Assembly (NCBI RefSeq): GCF_003710985.1
Contig: NZ_RHHT01000029.1
Span: 59,870-123,869 of the forward strand
Direction of reading: 5' to 3'
DNA: 64,000 nt
Source of the DNA: Brevibacillus panacihumi
GTDB lineage: Bacteria; Bacillota; Bacilli; Brevibacillales; Brevibacillaceae
Shown: piece after piece, positions 43,701-52,330 of the stretch
Numbering within the stretch: the stretch's first letter is position 1
Layout: each line of letters begins with the position of its first letter
Notes under the pieces: model-generated
Told to the model about the DNA's origin: nothing
Databases searched by the model: none
What the model saw: the letters and a program-made list of their open reading frames with translations, nothing else
Made by a program: the position numbers and the translations under genes

Positions 43701-44435
43701 TTAGCGTTTGATTTGCTCCAGAATCCGTGCCCAGAGCTTTTGGTAATGCTCCCATTCCATGAATTCTTTCGGGCCCCAGTGCGGAGCGCAGTCGCTGGCG
43801 AAGCAGGCTGTCTTGCCTTTGCCATAGCTGCCCAGCACGACGAATGGATCTTCACCGATTTTGACCAGTACGTCCGCATCCGACTTGGCTGCGAAGCGGT
43901 TGTAGCCGAGGAAGCGCGGCCATTCGCCCAAGCCTGCTGTGATGGCATGCTCTTTTACCGTTTGCGGCTGCACGCCCTGCGGCGCTTCCACGCGGTCATC
44001 TCCATCCATCATGACGATTGGCATGACGTCTGCGAGAACCGTGTTTTTAAAGTTGGCTTTCCCTTCGATCCCCATGAAGGAAAGGTAGCCGCCAATCATC
44101 ATGAAGCCGCCGCCGTCTGCGACATAATCGCGGATGAGCTCCAGGCTGTTGGGGATGATCTCCATGTTGTAAAAGGTTGCGTTTTGCAGCAGGAAGGTGT
44201 TGGCCCCTACGTCGCTCAGCACGATGGCATCGTACTTATCCAGCTCTTCCCGCTTTTTCGGGAATCGCACCTGAACCTCGTGCGCAGGCATGTAGTCGAT
44301 TTCGACACCGGCATCACGCAAGCATTGCAGCAGATAGGTTGCGCCCTCCTCATACTTGGTTGATGTAAAGCTGTCATACCCTTTTGTATGGATCATATGA
44401 ACGACCCAGGATTCCCCAATAAACAATACTTTCAT
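43701..44435 (-). CDS. Glutamine-amidotransferase-like protein (DUF1355 family)
   Basis: A 244-residue soluble protein. Blocks KVLFIGESWVVHMIHTKGYD, DYVADGGGFMMIGGYLSFMG and HAITAGLGEWPRFLGYNRF match the putative amidotransferase family GATase1_like (formerly DUF1355), with the class I glutamine amidotransferase fold but no obvious catalytic cysteine nucleophile elbow. The enzyme activity is unknown. It sits between the kinase and M20 genes, 36 bp from the latter, and is probably in the same transcript. Confidence 0.8.
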   Translation of the reverse strand: MKVLFIGESWVVHMIHTKGYDSFTSTKYEEGATYLLQCLRDAGVEIDYMPAHEVQVRFPKKREELDKYDAIVLSDVGANTFLLQNATFYNMEIIPNSLELIRDYVADGGGFMMIGGYLSFMGIEGKANFKNTVLADVMPIVMMDGDDRVEAPQGVQPQTVKEHAITAGLGEWPRFLGYNRFAAKSDADVLVKIGEDPFVVLGSYGKGKTACFASDCAPHWGPKEFMEWEHYQKLWARILEQIKR

Positions 44436-44472
44436 TTCTAAGCACCTCTTTATATTGTAAATAGTATCAACA

Positions 44473-45384
44473 TTAGTATGATGATTCTGAAAACTGGACC
44501 ACTTCGTCTAGCGACGGCATCCCTTCCTGGGCACCGAAGCGTCCCACCGATATGGCAGCCACCTTGTTGGCAAAAGCAATCGCTTCTCCAAGGGATTGGC
44601 CGCTGCCCAGCGCGTAGGCAAAGCCGGCGTTGAAAGCATCACCCGCACCTGTGGTGTCGACCACCGGGACGCGATAACCCGCGATGCGCTGCAACGTTTT
44701 GCCCTCCTCTTTGAACGCCACTCCTTGAGAGCCGAGCGTCGCGATGACCTTGCGAACCCCTTGGGCCAGCAAAGCGTCCATCTGTTCCTCCAGACTGCCT
44801 TGTCCCTCTGCCAGCAGGGAAAGCTCCGTCTCGTTCGGGGTAATCGCATCCACGCAGGCGAGCAGTTCGGGAGGCAGCTGTTGAGCGGGTGCGGGATTGA
44901 GGATGACCGTCTTCTGCAGCCGCTTGGCGACCTTTGCAGCATAGGTCACTGTCTCCAATGGAATCTCCATCTGCATCAGAACGATGTCCGCTTTCTCGAT
45001 CAACGCCATCTGCGCATCGATGTCAGCCGGGGTGCAGTGCGCATTCGCACCTGGCACGACGATAATGCTGTTGTCTCCCTGTGCCAACACGATGAAGGCA
45101 GCTCCCGTATCGCTGGATGCTGTTTTCTTCACACCTGCGCTGTCGACTCCCCCCGCCTGCAGAGAGCTGAGCAATTCCCCTCCGAAAAGGTCTTCTCCTA
45201 CGCGTCCGATCATGGCTACCTGCGCGCCGAGACGAGCCAGACCGATCGCCTGATTCGCCCCCTTCCCTCCCGGAACGAATTGTACGCTTTGTCCCAGAAT
45301 CGTCTCTCCCTTGGCGGGCAGACGCGGAGCCTGGACAACCATGTCCATGTTCAAACTTCCAATCACGACGATGTTTGGTTTCAC
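44473..45384 (-). CDS. rbsK: Ribokinase
   Basis: A 303-residue PfkB-family kinase with the ribokinase pattern: GSLNMDMVVQAPRLPAKGET, GGKGANQAIGLARLGAQVAM, and DTTGAGDAFNAGFAYALGSG (anion hole, catalytic Asp). It should phosphorylate D-ribose or a related sugar imported by the ABC transporter in this cluster. GTG start after GGAG. It is the first structural gene after the LacI regulator. Confidence 0.88.
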   Translation of the reverse strand: MKPNIVVIGSLNMDMVVQAPRLPAKGETILGQSVQFVPGGKGANQAIGLARLGAQVAMIGRVGEDLFGGELLSSLQAGGVDSAGVKKTASSDTGAAFIVLAQGDNSIIVVPGANAHCTPADIDAQMALIEKADIVLMQMEIPLETVTYAAKVAKRLQKTVILNPAPAQQLPPELLACVDAITPNETELSLLAEGQGSLEEQMDALLAQGVRKVIATLGSQGVAFKEEGKTLQRIAGYRVPVVDTTGAGDAFNAGFAYALGSGQSLGEAIAFANKVAAISVGRFGAQEGMPSLDEVVQFSESSY

Positions 45385-45498
45385 TCTTCCATTACTCCTT
45401 ACTATACGAACGTTCCGACTCGTTCTTATCTACGATCACTGAAGTTTCTCTCATCCCCGTCTTTGTCTTGCCGGTCGGAATGTTGTCTGAAACAGCGC

Positions 45499-46497
45499 TC
45501 AGGATTTCTTCGTCGAATCCCTGACGATCAGGGAAACTCCCAACTCCACCGTTTCATAATGGCTGCTGGACTGATCGATTCTTTCAATCAGCTTCTTCGC
45601 TGCAAGCTCGCCGATCTGGTAAATGGGCTGCGCGATCGTGGACAGCTCCGGCTGTGTGATCTCCGTCAGATTGACGCCGTCAAACCCGCATACCGCCACT
45701 TCTCCCGGTACCGAAATACCTCTGCGATTCAATGCTTTCAGCGCGCCAACCGCCATCAAGTCGTTCCCTGCAAAAATCCCGTCTACATCAGGATGATTGC
45801 GGAGCAAAGCTTCCACTGCTTTTGCTCCTCCGTCGATGGTGAAATCCCCCGGGACCAGCAAGGTTGGCGTGTACCACGGTTGTTTTCGCGCGACTTCTTC
45901 AAAGCCTTCCAAACGTTCTTTCGCCGTGACCAGCTCTTTGGGGCCGTAGATATGGGCGATTTTTTTGCAGCCCGCATCCAGCAAATGCTCCACAGCGGCC
46001 TTCGCGCCCCCGAAGTTGTCTACCGTGATGACGCATCCTGATTTCATATCCGGAGCCCGGTCCAGCATGACAAAGGGAATCTGCGCTTCCTCCAGCCGCT
46101 CCAGGTCTTCTCGCACCAGATTGTTGGTCGCGAAAATAATCCCGTCTACGTACTTCTTTTTCAGTACCTCGATATAGGATCGCTCTTTTACCCCGAGGTC
46201 GTCGGAATTGCACAAAATGACTGTATATCCGTTGTTTTGCGCAATATCCTCCACTCCCCTCGCCAACCCGGGGAAGAATGGATTGGAAATATCAGGCAAT
46301 ATCAGCGCGATCGTCTTCGTCCGCTTTCCCGCCAATCCCCTTGCCATCTGGTTGGGTACATATTGCAACTGCTTCATGGCTCTGTTTACCTTTTGTTCGG
46401 TCTCGCTGTTGACATAACCATTTTGATTCATCACCCGGGATACTGTAGCCACGGAAACACCCGCCAGCTTGGCGACGTCTCTGATTGTTGCTTTCAT
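45499..46497 (-). CDS. LacI-family transcriptional regulator
   Basis: A 332-residue regulator. The helix-turn-helix is at the start (ATIRDVAKLAGVSVATVSRV) with hinge block LQYVPNQMARGLAGKRTKTI, then a PBP1-like ligand domain (IALILPDISNPFFPGLARGV, GIFAGNDLMAVGALKALNRR, VAVCGFDGVNLTEITQPELS). It resembles RbsR. It sits upstream of rbsK on the same strand with two TGTAACCGGTTACA sites in front, so it likely represses the cluster and itself. The ligand is probably the imported sugar or its phosphate. Confidence 0.93.
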   Translation of the reverse strand: MKATIRDVAKLAGVSVATVSRVMNQNGYVNSETEQKVNRAMKQLQYVPNQMARGLAGKRTKTIALILPDISNPFFPGLARGVEDIAQNNGYTVILCNSDDLGVKERSYIEVLKKKYVDGIIFATNNLVREDLERLEEAQIPFVMLDRAPDMKSGCVITVDNFGGAKAAVEHLLDAGCKKIAHIYGPKELVTAKERLEGFEEVARKQPWYTPTLLVPGDFTIDGGAKAVEALLRNHPDVDGIFAGNDLMAVGALKALNRRGISVPGEVAVCGFDGVNLTEITQPELSTIAQPIYQIGELAAKKLIERIDQSSSHYETVELGVSLIVRDSTKKS

Positions 46498-46520
46498 CTT
46501 TACCTTCACCACCGACTATG

Positions 46521-46537
46521 TGTAACCGGTTTACACA
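46521..46537. promoter_or_regulatory. Probable LacI-type operator 1
   Basis: TGTAACCGGTTTACACA is a near-palindrome containing CCGG, 24 bp upstream of the LacI start. Confidence 0.65.
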
Positions 46538-46575
46538 ACCCTTTTCCTGTTACATGATGTTTTTTCCAATCGACA

Positions 46576-46589
46576 TGTAACCGGTTACT
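46576..46589. promoter_or_regulatory. Probable LacI-type operator 2
   Basis: TGTAACCGGTTACT is a 14-bp palindrome with one mismatch, 39 bp beyond operator 1. The rest of the 46498-46845 gap contains no convincing gene; a 64-codon reading frame there lacks a ribosome site. Confidence 0.7.
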
Positions 46590-46845
46590 ATAAAAATAAT
46601 CTGAATTTGCCAGCTAGTCAATATGAAAAAAAAATGGGCTTCTTCAGCCTCTTCCTCTGCGCCTCGCTCAACATCGTGATCGATAATTGGTGGAGAGAAA
46701 ATTTTGAAGCTTCCGGCTTGCGGGGATTCGTCACCTTTATGCACGACCAGCGCTTGGAAAATTGTTGTCGAATTTCCTGTGTGTGAATAGTCAGAAAGTT
46801 GTGCTATTCTGAATGAAATGTGGATAAAAGGAGGATAAAAGATTC

Positions 46846-47850
46846 ATGAAAATGAAGTGGACCTCATTCTTTCTTGTTTTCTTTCTTTTCATCGGGGTCG
46901 TGCCGCAAGTGTTCGCAGCCGATATCTGGTCCGACGGCGATTTTGAATTAGGACCGCCCAGTACGCAACAACAGCCTTTGCCACCCAACAACAATGGCCT
47001 TTGGTCTGAAAATCTCTGGCAGGATCCCCCACCGACTACGAGTCCCGCTCCTTCACCCTCACCTGCTCCTGTACCCGCTCCCATACCTGGCAACGCATCC
47101 CCCCCATCTCCCACAGCACCGTCGCCGCAACCGCCCTCCCTGCTCACTTTCTCCGCACCCCCAGTTACAGAAAACGGAAAAACGCTGATTCCCGCTCGTG
47201 AAGTGCTTGATGCACTCGGAGCAGAATTGCAGTGGGACGCGATCAAGCAATTGGTCACGGTTCGCAAAGGCACTACCACCGCTCACGTCATTCTCAACAA
47301 CAATATGGCCATGACAAACGGCAGCATGGTGAAGCTGGAAGCCAGCGTAAGAATGAACCAGGATCGCATATACATTCCCATCGACTTTCTCTCGCAAGCT
47401 CTCGGCTGCAAGGTTCAGGTAGACCCTTCGACTACGAGAGTAATCGTTGATGATTGGTTGGTTTTCTACCTCGACCCGACGAAAATTCCCGCAACAGGAA
47501 AAGAACAGCCACTTCCTGCTCCCAACTCGTTCGTTGGAAACTGGTCGATCTGGATTCCAGGCGGTTATGCTACCACAAACACGACGGTGAACGGAGATGG
47601 CTCGAAAACCGTTACGCAGGAATACGTGCCGGGTGCAGCGGGATACACGCTGAGCATTCTGGCCAATGGCACCTATTCCTGGCAAACCACTGGAGGGACC
47701 ATTACCGGGACCTGGCAAGCGCTCCCTGATGGACGAATCGTACTCTTGAAGGCAAAATACGAGTTTGATTGGTATGTAACGAAGATCAACGATAACGAGA
47801 TCAAGTTCTACTCCTATGGCATGGAGGAGTACGGCAAACGGGTGAAGTAA
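46846..47850 (+). CDS. Secreted Pro-rich stalk-domain protein
   Basis: A 334-residue exported protein. The signal peptide ends near QVFAADIWSD. Residues 40-110 are a Pro/Ser/Thr-rich spacer (PSPAPVPAPIPG). A stalk (copper amine oxidase N-terminal-like) domain follows (IPAREVLDALGAELQWDAIK, IPIDFLSQALGCKVQVDPST), then a beta-rich C-terminus (VGNWSIWIPGGYA, IVLLKAKYEFDWYV) that is not recognised. Probably a surface or wall-associated protein. The start has GGAGGA upstream. Confidence 0.8.
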   Translation: MKMKWTSFFLVFFLFIGVVPQVFAADIWSDGDFELGPPSTQQQPLPPNNNGLWSENLWQDPPPTTSPAPSPSPAPVPAPIPGNASPPSPTAPSPQPPSLLTFSAPPVTENGKTLIPAREVLDALGAELQWDAIKQLVTVRKGTTTAHVILNNNMAMTNGSMVKLEASVRMNQDRIYIPIDFLSQALGCKVQVDPSTTRVIVDDWLVFYLDPTKIPATGKEQPLPAPNSFVGNWSIWIPGGYATTNTTVNGDGSKTVTQEYVPGAAGYTLSILANGTYSWQTTGGTITGTWQALPDGRIVLLKAKYEFDWYVTKINDNEIKFYSYGMEEYGKRVK

Positions 47851-47897
47851 CACTCTGGAACACGAAAACACCGCCTGAAACGGGCGGCGGATCGGTG

Positions 47898-48287
47898 TCA
47901 TGTCATGATCTTGATGAACTGTAGAATCAAGGGTACACCCTTTGCAGGTACGTCACTGAGCACCAGAACGCCAGTTTGAACGGCGTAGAGATTGGGAGAT
48001 TGCAAAATTCCGTTGATAAAAAGATTTGTCACAGTCACATCATTCGGGCCGAGTATGCCGGAAGTACTAAACGACCCTGCCGCATCACTGTCGGTATACA
48101 CGTTTTTCATTCCATCTGAAAAGGCTGTAAACTGATACGTCTCCGCCTTCAAGAGGCCGGGAGTGCATGGACAAGGAGGACAGGGAGGACAGGATTGTAC
48201 GGGAAAGATTGTAGGGCATCCGTACGGGGGGATTAATTGGTACCTTGCCATTCTACTTATGCTGACACGCTCCGCTTTTGGCTTCAT
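47898..48287 (-). CDS. DUF4183-domain protein with a Cys-Pro segment
   Basis: A 129-residue protein. The N-terminal 35 residues contain a Cys-Pro-rich run (QSCPPCPPCPCTPG). The rest fits DUF4183 (VTVTNLFINGILQSPNLYAV), a beta-sandwich family common in spore-forming Firmicutes and often exosporium- or coat-associated. A related gene follows at 48363. GAGGGG precedes the ATG. Its function is unknown; spore surface localisation is inferred. Confidence 0.75.
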   Translation of the reverse strand: MKPKAERVSISRMARYQLIPPYGCPTIFPVQSCPPCPPCPCTPGLLKAETYQFTAFSDGMKNVYTDSDAAGSFSTSGILGPNDVTVTNLFINGILQSPNLYAVQTGVLVLSDVPAKGVPLILQFIKIMT

Positions 48288-48310
48288 TCCATCCCCTCTT
48301 CTTTTTTAAA

Positions 48311-48356
48311 GGTATACCCCAGGTCCTTTTTCGCTCCTGGGGTATACCTTTTTTCT
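48311..48356. terminator. Perfect hairpin between two DUF4183 genes
   Basis: GGTATACCCCAGG (48311-48323) and CCTGGGGTATACC (48336-48348) form a 13-bp perfect stem. T runs lie better on the plus strand than on the minus strand where the genes are. Confidence 0.6.
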
Positions 48357-48362
48357 TTTTCC

Positions 48363-48647
48363 TCAGTTAATCACGAATTCAACACAGACTGGTGTACCAC
48401 CGTTTTCAGCATCGCCATCTGGAATCGTAATACTTGTAGTTGTAATCGTCGAGGTATTCCCTGGCTGAATGACCCCATTCACATACAGATTATAGTAAGC
48501 GAATGTGCTGGGAAATGCGGTAGCAGCAGCGCCTGCGTCATCATTGAATGCTGTAGCAGCAATAGCAAAGGTAGCGCCTGTCCCAGTCCCAGCTCCCATT
48601 GTTGAGTTGAATCTCACTGAGGTTACAAATGGTTTAATAATCGCCAT
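48363..48647 (-). CDS. DUF4183-like small protein
   Basis: A 94-residue protein similar to the C-terminal part of the neighbouring DUF4183 gene: YNLYVNGVIQPGNTSTITTT and SITIPDG. It is Ala/Thr/Gly-rich and has no signal peptide. GGGAGG precedes the ATG at 48647. The two genes are separated by a strong hairpin, so they may be expressed at different levels. A role as a spore-surface structural protein is possible. Confidence 0.7.
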   Translation of the reverse strand: MAIIKPFVTSVRFNSTMGAGTGTGATFAIAATAFNDDAGAAATAFPSTFAYYNLYVNGVIQPGNTSTITTTSITIPDGDAENGGTPVCVEFVIN

Positions 48648-48953
48648 TTTCACACCTCCCCATTTGGTAATATAAGGGGATCCCTTATTCTGTATTAATT
48701 AATGATTCCAGGAGTTCCCTTGAAACGGACAAACATCATCGAGCACTTCGCATATTTTCAAATCTTCAAGTTTCTAAACTAAGTCAGCGTGTTACGCATT
48801 CAATAGCCATCCTTCGCCAGAGTTGGACAATGTCAGTAGACGATCGGCGAAGCTTGTCTATAATTACGAAAAATATTCTTGATGTATATAAAGGATTTGA
48901 TCGGAGGAAGAGTGAATCCATTGTTTATCAAATAGTAGAAAGGGGTCTTCGAT
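48648..48953 (+). promoter_or_regulatory. Intergenic stretch with a probable promoter for the subtilase
   Basis: 306 bp without a gene. At 48837-48864 TAGACG, a 16-bp spacer and TATAAT fit a sigma-A promoter with a weak -35, reading toward the subtilase. Nothing else is seen. Confidence 0.45.
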
Positions 48954-50411
48954 GTGAAACGCAAAATCGCTTTCGCTGTTTTGAGTGGGTTGCTGACAGC
49001 CAGTCTATTTATCGCTCCCGGAAGCTTCGTTTCTGCCAAGAGTTCCTCGAATCCGTATCTGGTCGTATTCAAAAACGATCTGCCCTCAGATTATGAGGAT
49101 CTGATCGAGGAAGCCGGTGGAGAAGTAGTACGTGCATTGCCGGAGATTGGCGCCGTTGAAATCAAGTCGAACGAACGCGGCTTCCTGAAGAACCTGAAAG
49201 GGGTTCGCGGAATCCAGGCGGCCAATCTCGCATTCACCCATAAGCTAGGTTACAAAAAAATCGACCGTTCCGCAGCGGATGGCCAGCCTGTCACGGATAT
49301 CCCCCAGCCAGAGGATATTGACAGCTACTGGGAATATCAGTGGGATATGCAGCGTATCACAAACGATGGAAAATCCTATGACATCGAAACAGGCGGCACC
49401 AATCGTAGGCATAAAGCCGTCGTAGGCGTCATTGATTCCGGAATCGATCCGGACCATCCGGATTTAAGGGACAACCTGCTCGGCGGCATGAACTTTGTGC
49501 CTGCCGGCATCGACTCGAGCGAAACGGGTGATCCGGACGATATCCGAGACCGTGACGGACATGGCACACACGTCGCCGGTTCCATCGCGGGCAACGGCAA
49601 GATCAAAGGAGTCGGGCCAAATCTGGGACTGAGGGTGTACCGCGTGTTCCCGGAAAATGATGGGGCTCCTACCTCCTGGATCGCCGCCGCTATCATTCAA
49701 GCTGCGGACGATGAGGTCGATGTCATCAATATGTCGATTGGCGGCTTCGATGCCATCTCCCGGTACACGTTCCAAGGAGAGGGCTCCTATAGCGATGTAG
49801 CCGACATCCTGATCTGGAAACGGGCGATTGATTATGCTGTGAAAAAAGGAGTAACGGTCGTAGTAGCAGCTGGCAACGAATCGTTGAACTTGAACAATCC
49901 TACAGAGATCACCCGATATATGAACGAGACTTACGGCGATCTCGGCTTCGAATTCAAAGGCGCTTCCAAGGAGGTCCCCGGACAGGTTCCGGGAGTCATC
50001 ACTGTCTCCTCGTCGACCGAATGGTCAGAAGATGAGATCGCGTTCTACTCCAATTACGGAACCCGCTCCATCGATGTTGCTGCTCCCGGAGGGGATAACG
50101 GTCCCATCTATGCAGAGACAGGCGATTTGGACCAGAGAGATTTCCACTACCGAACACTCAGCACTTGGCCAACCTATCTGGACCCGTATTTCACTTCCAA
50201 TCTGCATGACTACGCTCTGCTTCATGGCACCTCGATGGCTGCTCCCAAAGTGGCGGGAATTGCTGGGGTAATCAAGGCAGCCAATCCAGATTTGAAACCA
50301 TCTCAGGTGGCCAATTTGATTAAGAAAACCGCGATTGACATGGGCAAAAGAGGGACAGACCAATACTTCGGAGCAGGCGAGGCCAATGCTTACAAGGCTC
50401 TGAAACAATAG
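48954..50411 (+). CDS. Secreted subtilisin-like serine protease (S8 family)
   Basis: A 485-residue preproprotease. Signal peptide ends after FVSAKSS; residues about 35-105 look like the I9 propeptide that aids folding. The catalytic triad is Asp161 (VIDSGIDP), His203 (GHGTHVAGSIAG) and Ser427 (HGTSMAAPKVAG), with oxyanion Asn308 (AAGN). Starts at a GTG eight bases after AAAGGGG. It has extra loops relative to subtilisin (total core about 345 residues). Extracellular peptide hydrolysis is the expected role. Confidence 0.95.
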   Translation: MKRKIAFAVLSGLLTASLFIAPGSFVSAKSSSNPYLVVFKNDLPSDYEDLIEEAGGEVVRALPEIGAVEIKSNERGFLKNLKGVRGIQAANLAFTHKLGYKKIDRSAADGQPVTDIPQPEDIDSYWEYQWDMQRITNDGKSYDIETGGTNRRHKAVVGVIDSGIDPDHPDLRDNLLGGMNFVPAGIDSSETGDPDDIRDRDGHGTHVAGSIAGNGKIKGVGPNLGLRVYRVFPENDGAPTSWIAAAIIQAADDEVDVINMSIGGFDAISRYTFQGEGSYSDVADILIWKRAIDYAVKKGVTVVVAAGNESLNLNNPTEITRYMNETYGDLGFEFKGASKEVPGQVPGVITVSSSTEWSEDEIAFYSNYGTRSIDVAAPGGDNGPIYAETGDLDQRDFHYRTLSTWPTYLDPYFTSNLHDYALLHGTSMAAPKVAGIAGVIKAANPDLKPSQVANLIKKTAIDMGKRGTDQYFGAGEANAYKALKQ

Positions 50412-50440
50412 CTTTTCAAAAGAAAAATCCTGTAAAGGGC

Positions 50441-50479
50441 AAAAACGGACGCCTCCTTAAGCCAAGGTGTCCGTTTTTA
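50441..50479 (+). terminator. Terminator after the subtilase
   Basis: AAAAACGGACGCC pairs with GGTGTCCGTTTTT around a short loop. Confidence 0.85.
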
Positions 50480-50507
50480 TTCTTTGTCTCCCAGCAAGGG
50501 GGCAGAT

Positions 50508-50867
50508 TTAGATCAGAGGTTTTTGAATTAATGTTGCAAATTTAAATCGATGGACATGACCATCGTTAAATGTTGTGGTTCCTTTTACGAAATGCACATG
50601 CTTGCCATTGCCAACAGGTATTGCTGGACCAGTAATAATTCTGACTCTATGAAGATGATTGAAGAAGTCTGTATTCGTTCTAATTACATGCACATGACTA
50701 TTTCCTCTAGGTATCGCTTGTCCAGTCACTCCAGCAAAACGGTGATTATGTCTATCCTCCCCTTCTTCTGCAAGCTGTGTGCTCCCCAGAAACTCATGAA
50801 CATGTCTTTGGATTTGCGATGTACGTCTGTGTTTTAATCTCCATTTGTACCTTTTTTTCTTAGCCAC
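50508..50867 (-). CDS. ymaF: YmaF-family protein
   Basis: A 119-residue His-rich protein of the YmaF family. The repeated motif HVHEF, DRHNHRFAGVTGQAIP, SHVHVIRTNTDFFNHLHRV and GKHVHFVKG gives regular His pairs that could bind metal. It is named in Bacillus subtilis but its role there is unclear. The start is uncertain: a GTG at 50867 follows AAGGGTGG; longer frames reach 50918 without a good site. Base composition is lower in GC than neighbouring genes. Confidence 0.75.
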   Translation of the reverse strand: MAKKKRYKWRLKHRRTSQIQRHVHEFLGSTQLAEEGEDRHNHRFAGVTGQAIPRGNSHVHVIRTNTDFFNHLHRVRIITGPAIPVGNGKHVHFVKGTTTFNDGHVHRFKFATLIQKPLI

Positions 50868-51159
50868 TGGTACCACCCTTCCATCCTTTACTTGATCCCA
50901 TCGTATTAATGGAGACAAGGATGTGAACTGGTCAACGGCTTACACAACTCCAAAATCCATATTTCCCCAACTACTCATAACTAGTATCGCGATCCTCCTC
51001 TTTCTATACTTTTTCATCAAAATTAAAACTTGTTACCCAATCTTGTCTCTCTTATCGCACGGGCGGACAACTTTTTACATAGCAATGTTTTAGCGAGAGA
51101 ACAAGTTTTGTTTGTACACACTTGTTAATCGCTAGTCATTTGTAAAGGAGGGAGCGAGT

Positions 51160-51288
51160 ATGGGAAACAGAGAAAATAATGAAGCTAGACAAATTCGACA
51201 AGTGGAACGCATTCTCGAAGAAGTAATTCGAGAGCTGCGGGAAGCACTGCGCAGACTCAGAGAAATTCGGGAAGATATTGAAGACTAA
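51160..51288 (+). CDS. Small coiled-coil protein, 42 residues
   Basis: A short gene reading MGNRENNEARQIRQVERI, continuing with LREALRRLREIREDIED to a stop at 51288. AAAGGAGGGAG lies seven bases before the ATG, one of the best ribosome sites in the window. The sequence is almost all charged residues with Ile/Leu/Val at heptad spacing, so an amphipathic helix or coiled coil is likely. I do not recognise the family. It could be a small spore or stress protein. Confidence 0.65.
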   Translation: MGNRENNEARQIRQVERILEEVIRELREALRRLREIREDIED

Positions 51289-51424
51289 AACGAAGTAAGC
51301 TGATTTGGCGGGTCCATCTGAGCATGTTGAGATGGACCCCTACATAACAATGGTTGAAACATGCAACATTTTTTCTTTTTTTACGTTTTATTTGTATACA
51401 CCGAACAAAGAAGGAGCGAGATTC

Positions 51425-52174
51425 GTGTTGAATATTTCGAAAAAAATCGTCATTGGAAGTGTTGCGGGGGCGTTATTGTTTACGGGAGGAATGATGGCCG
51501 GTAGCAACAGCGCACTGGCAAAAAAAGCAACGGAAACCATACGCGCTAATTTTGCAAATATCAAATTAATTGTCAATGGCCAGGAGATTCAAACCAAGGC
51601 AGAACCATTCAGCTACAACGGCAACGTGTATGTTCCTGCCGCTACCATTGCCAATATGTTCGGCATCGGTCAAACATGGGATAACGACACTCCTGCTGTC
51701 CGTTTTGAAAGTGCTGATCGAGCCAAAACTGCACCACAGTATGCCGGCATGCAAGGTCAGCAAAATTATCCACATCCCCTGGATTATGTGTACGCTCTAC
51801 GTCCCTATTACGAAAAGGTAGTTAATATTGTAAACAACCAAGAGCTTGTTATTCCCAAGATGGAAAGCACCGGGACCTTGACTCCGATTTCCCGCATGGT
51901 TCATGCCAACATGTTCTATATGCTCGAAAAAAATTCCCAAGGTTCCTTCATCAACGGCTATCAAATTGATAAGGTGAAAATTTCTATCTCCAAGGTGTTC
52001 TCCCGTCAGATTGATCCTGTTCAAGGTTCTCTTTCATTCAATGAGGATACAAGAGAGTTCACCGAGAAAATTTATACGCAAGCTGGCGACAAATATAAAC
52101 TAGCAGGGGTAAAAGTGTATCTGATTGACTGGGATAATGTGATCACCAAAAGAGAGGAATTACTGACTCAATAG
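51425..52174 (+). CDS. Exported stalk-domain protein
   Basis: A 249-residue protein with a signal peptide-like N-terminus (VIGSVAGALLFTGGMMAGSN). Then a stalk-domain-like unit (KLIVNGQEIQTKAEPFSYNG, VYVPAATIANMFGIGQTWDN). The C-terminal half (YALRPYYEKVVNIVNNQE...) is not recognised. The GTG at 51425 lies eight bases after AAGGAG and is the preferred start. It is a third member of the stalk-domain family in this window. Confidence 0.7.
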   Translation: MLNISKKIVIGSVAGALLFTGGMMAGSNSALAKKATETIRANFANIKLIVNGQEIQTKAEPFSYNGNVYVPAATIANMFGIGQTWDNDTPAVRFESADRAKTAPQYAGMQGQQNYPHPLDYVYALRPYYEKVVNIVNNQELVIPKMESTGTLTPISRMVHANMFYMLEKNSQGSFINGYQIDKVKISISKVFSRQIDPVQGSLSFNEDTREFTEKIYTQAGDKYKLAGVKVYLIDWDNVITKREELLTQ

Positions 52175-52191
52175 ATACGTGGAAACAACAC

Positions 52192-52233
52192 AAGCGGCAT
52201 ACTGGATCCTTTTCTTCCAGCATGCCGCTTTTT
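52192..52233 (+). terminator. Terminator after the stalk-domain gene
   Basis: AAGCGGCATACTGGA pairs with TCCAGCATGCCGCTT, followed by a run of T. Confidence 0.85.
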
Positions 52234-52330
52234 CATGGCTAATAGATATCCACAGATTTGTTTGACTTTTGTGGATTTTTTGTGAGTAAATGTTGGACTG
52301 GGTCTTGGGAAACAGATCGGAATGTTCGGG

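Noticed and set aside
42999..44363. A 454-codon plus-strand frame
   Set aside because: Antisense to the M20 and DUF1355 genes; no ribosome site.
44596..46041. A 481-codon plus-strand frame
   Set aside because: Antisense to ribokinase and LacI genes; composition is Cys/His/Arg-rich with no domain.
46550..46744. 64-codon frame upstream of the LacI gene
   Set aside because: No ribosome site and it overlaps an operator.
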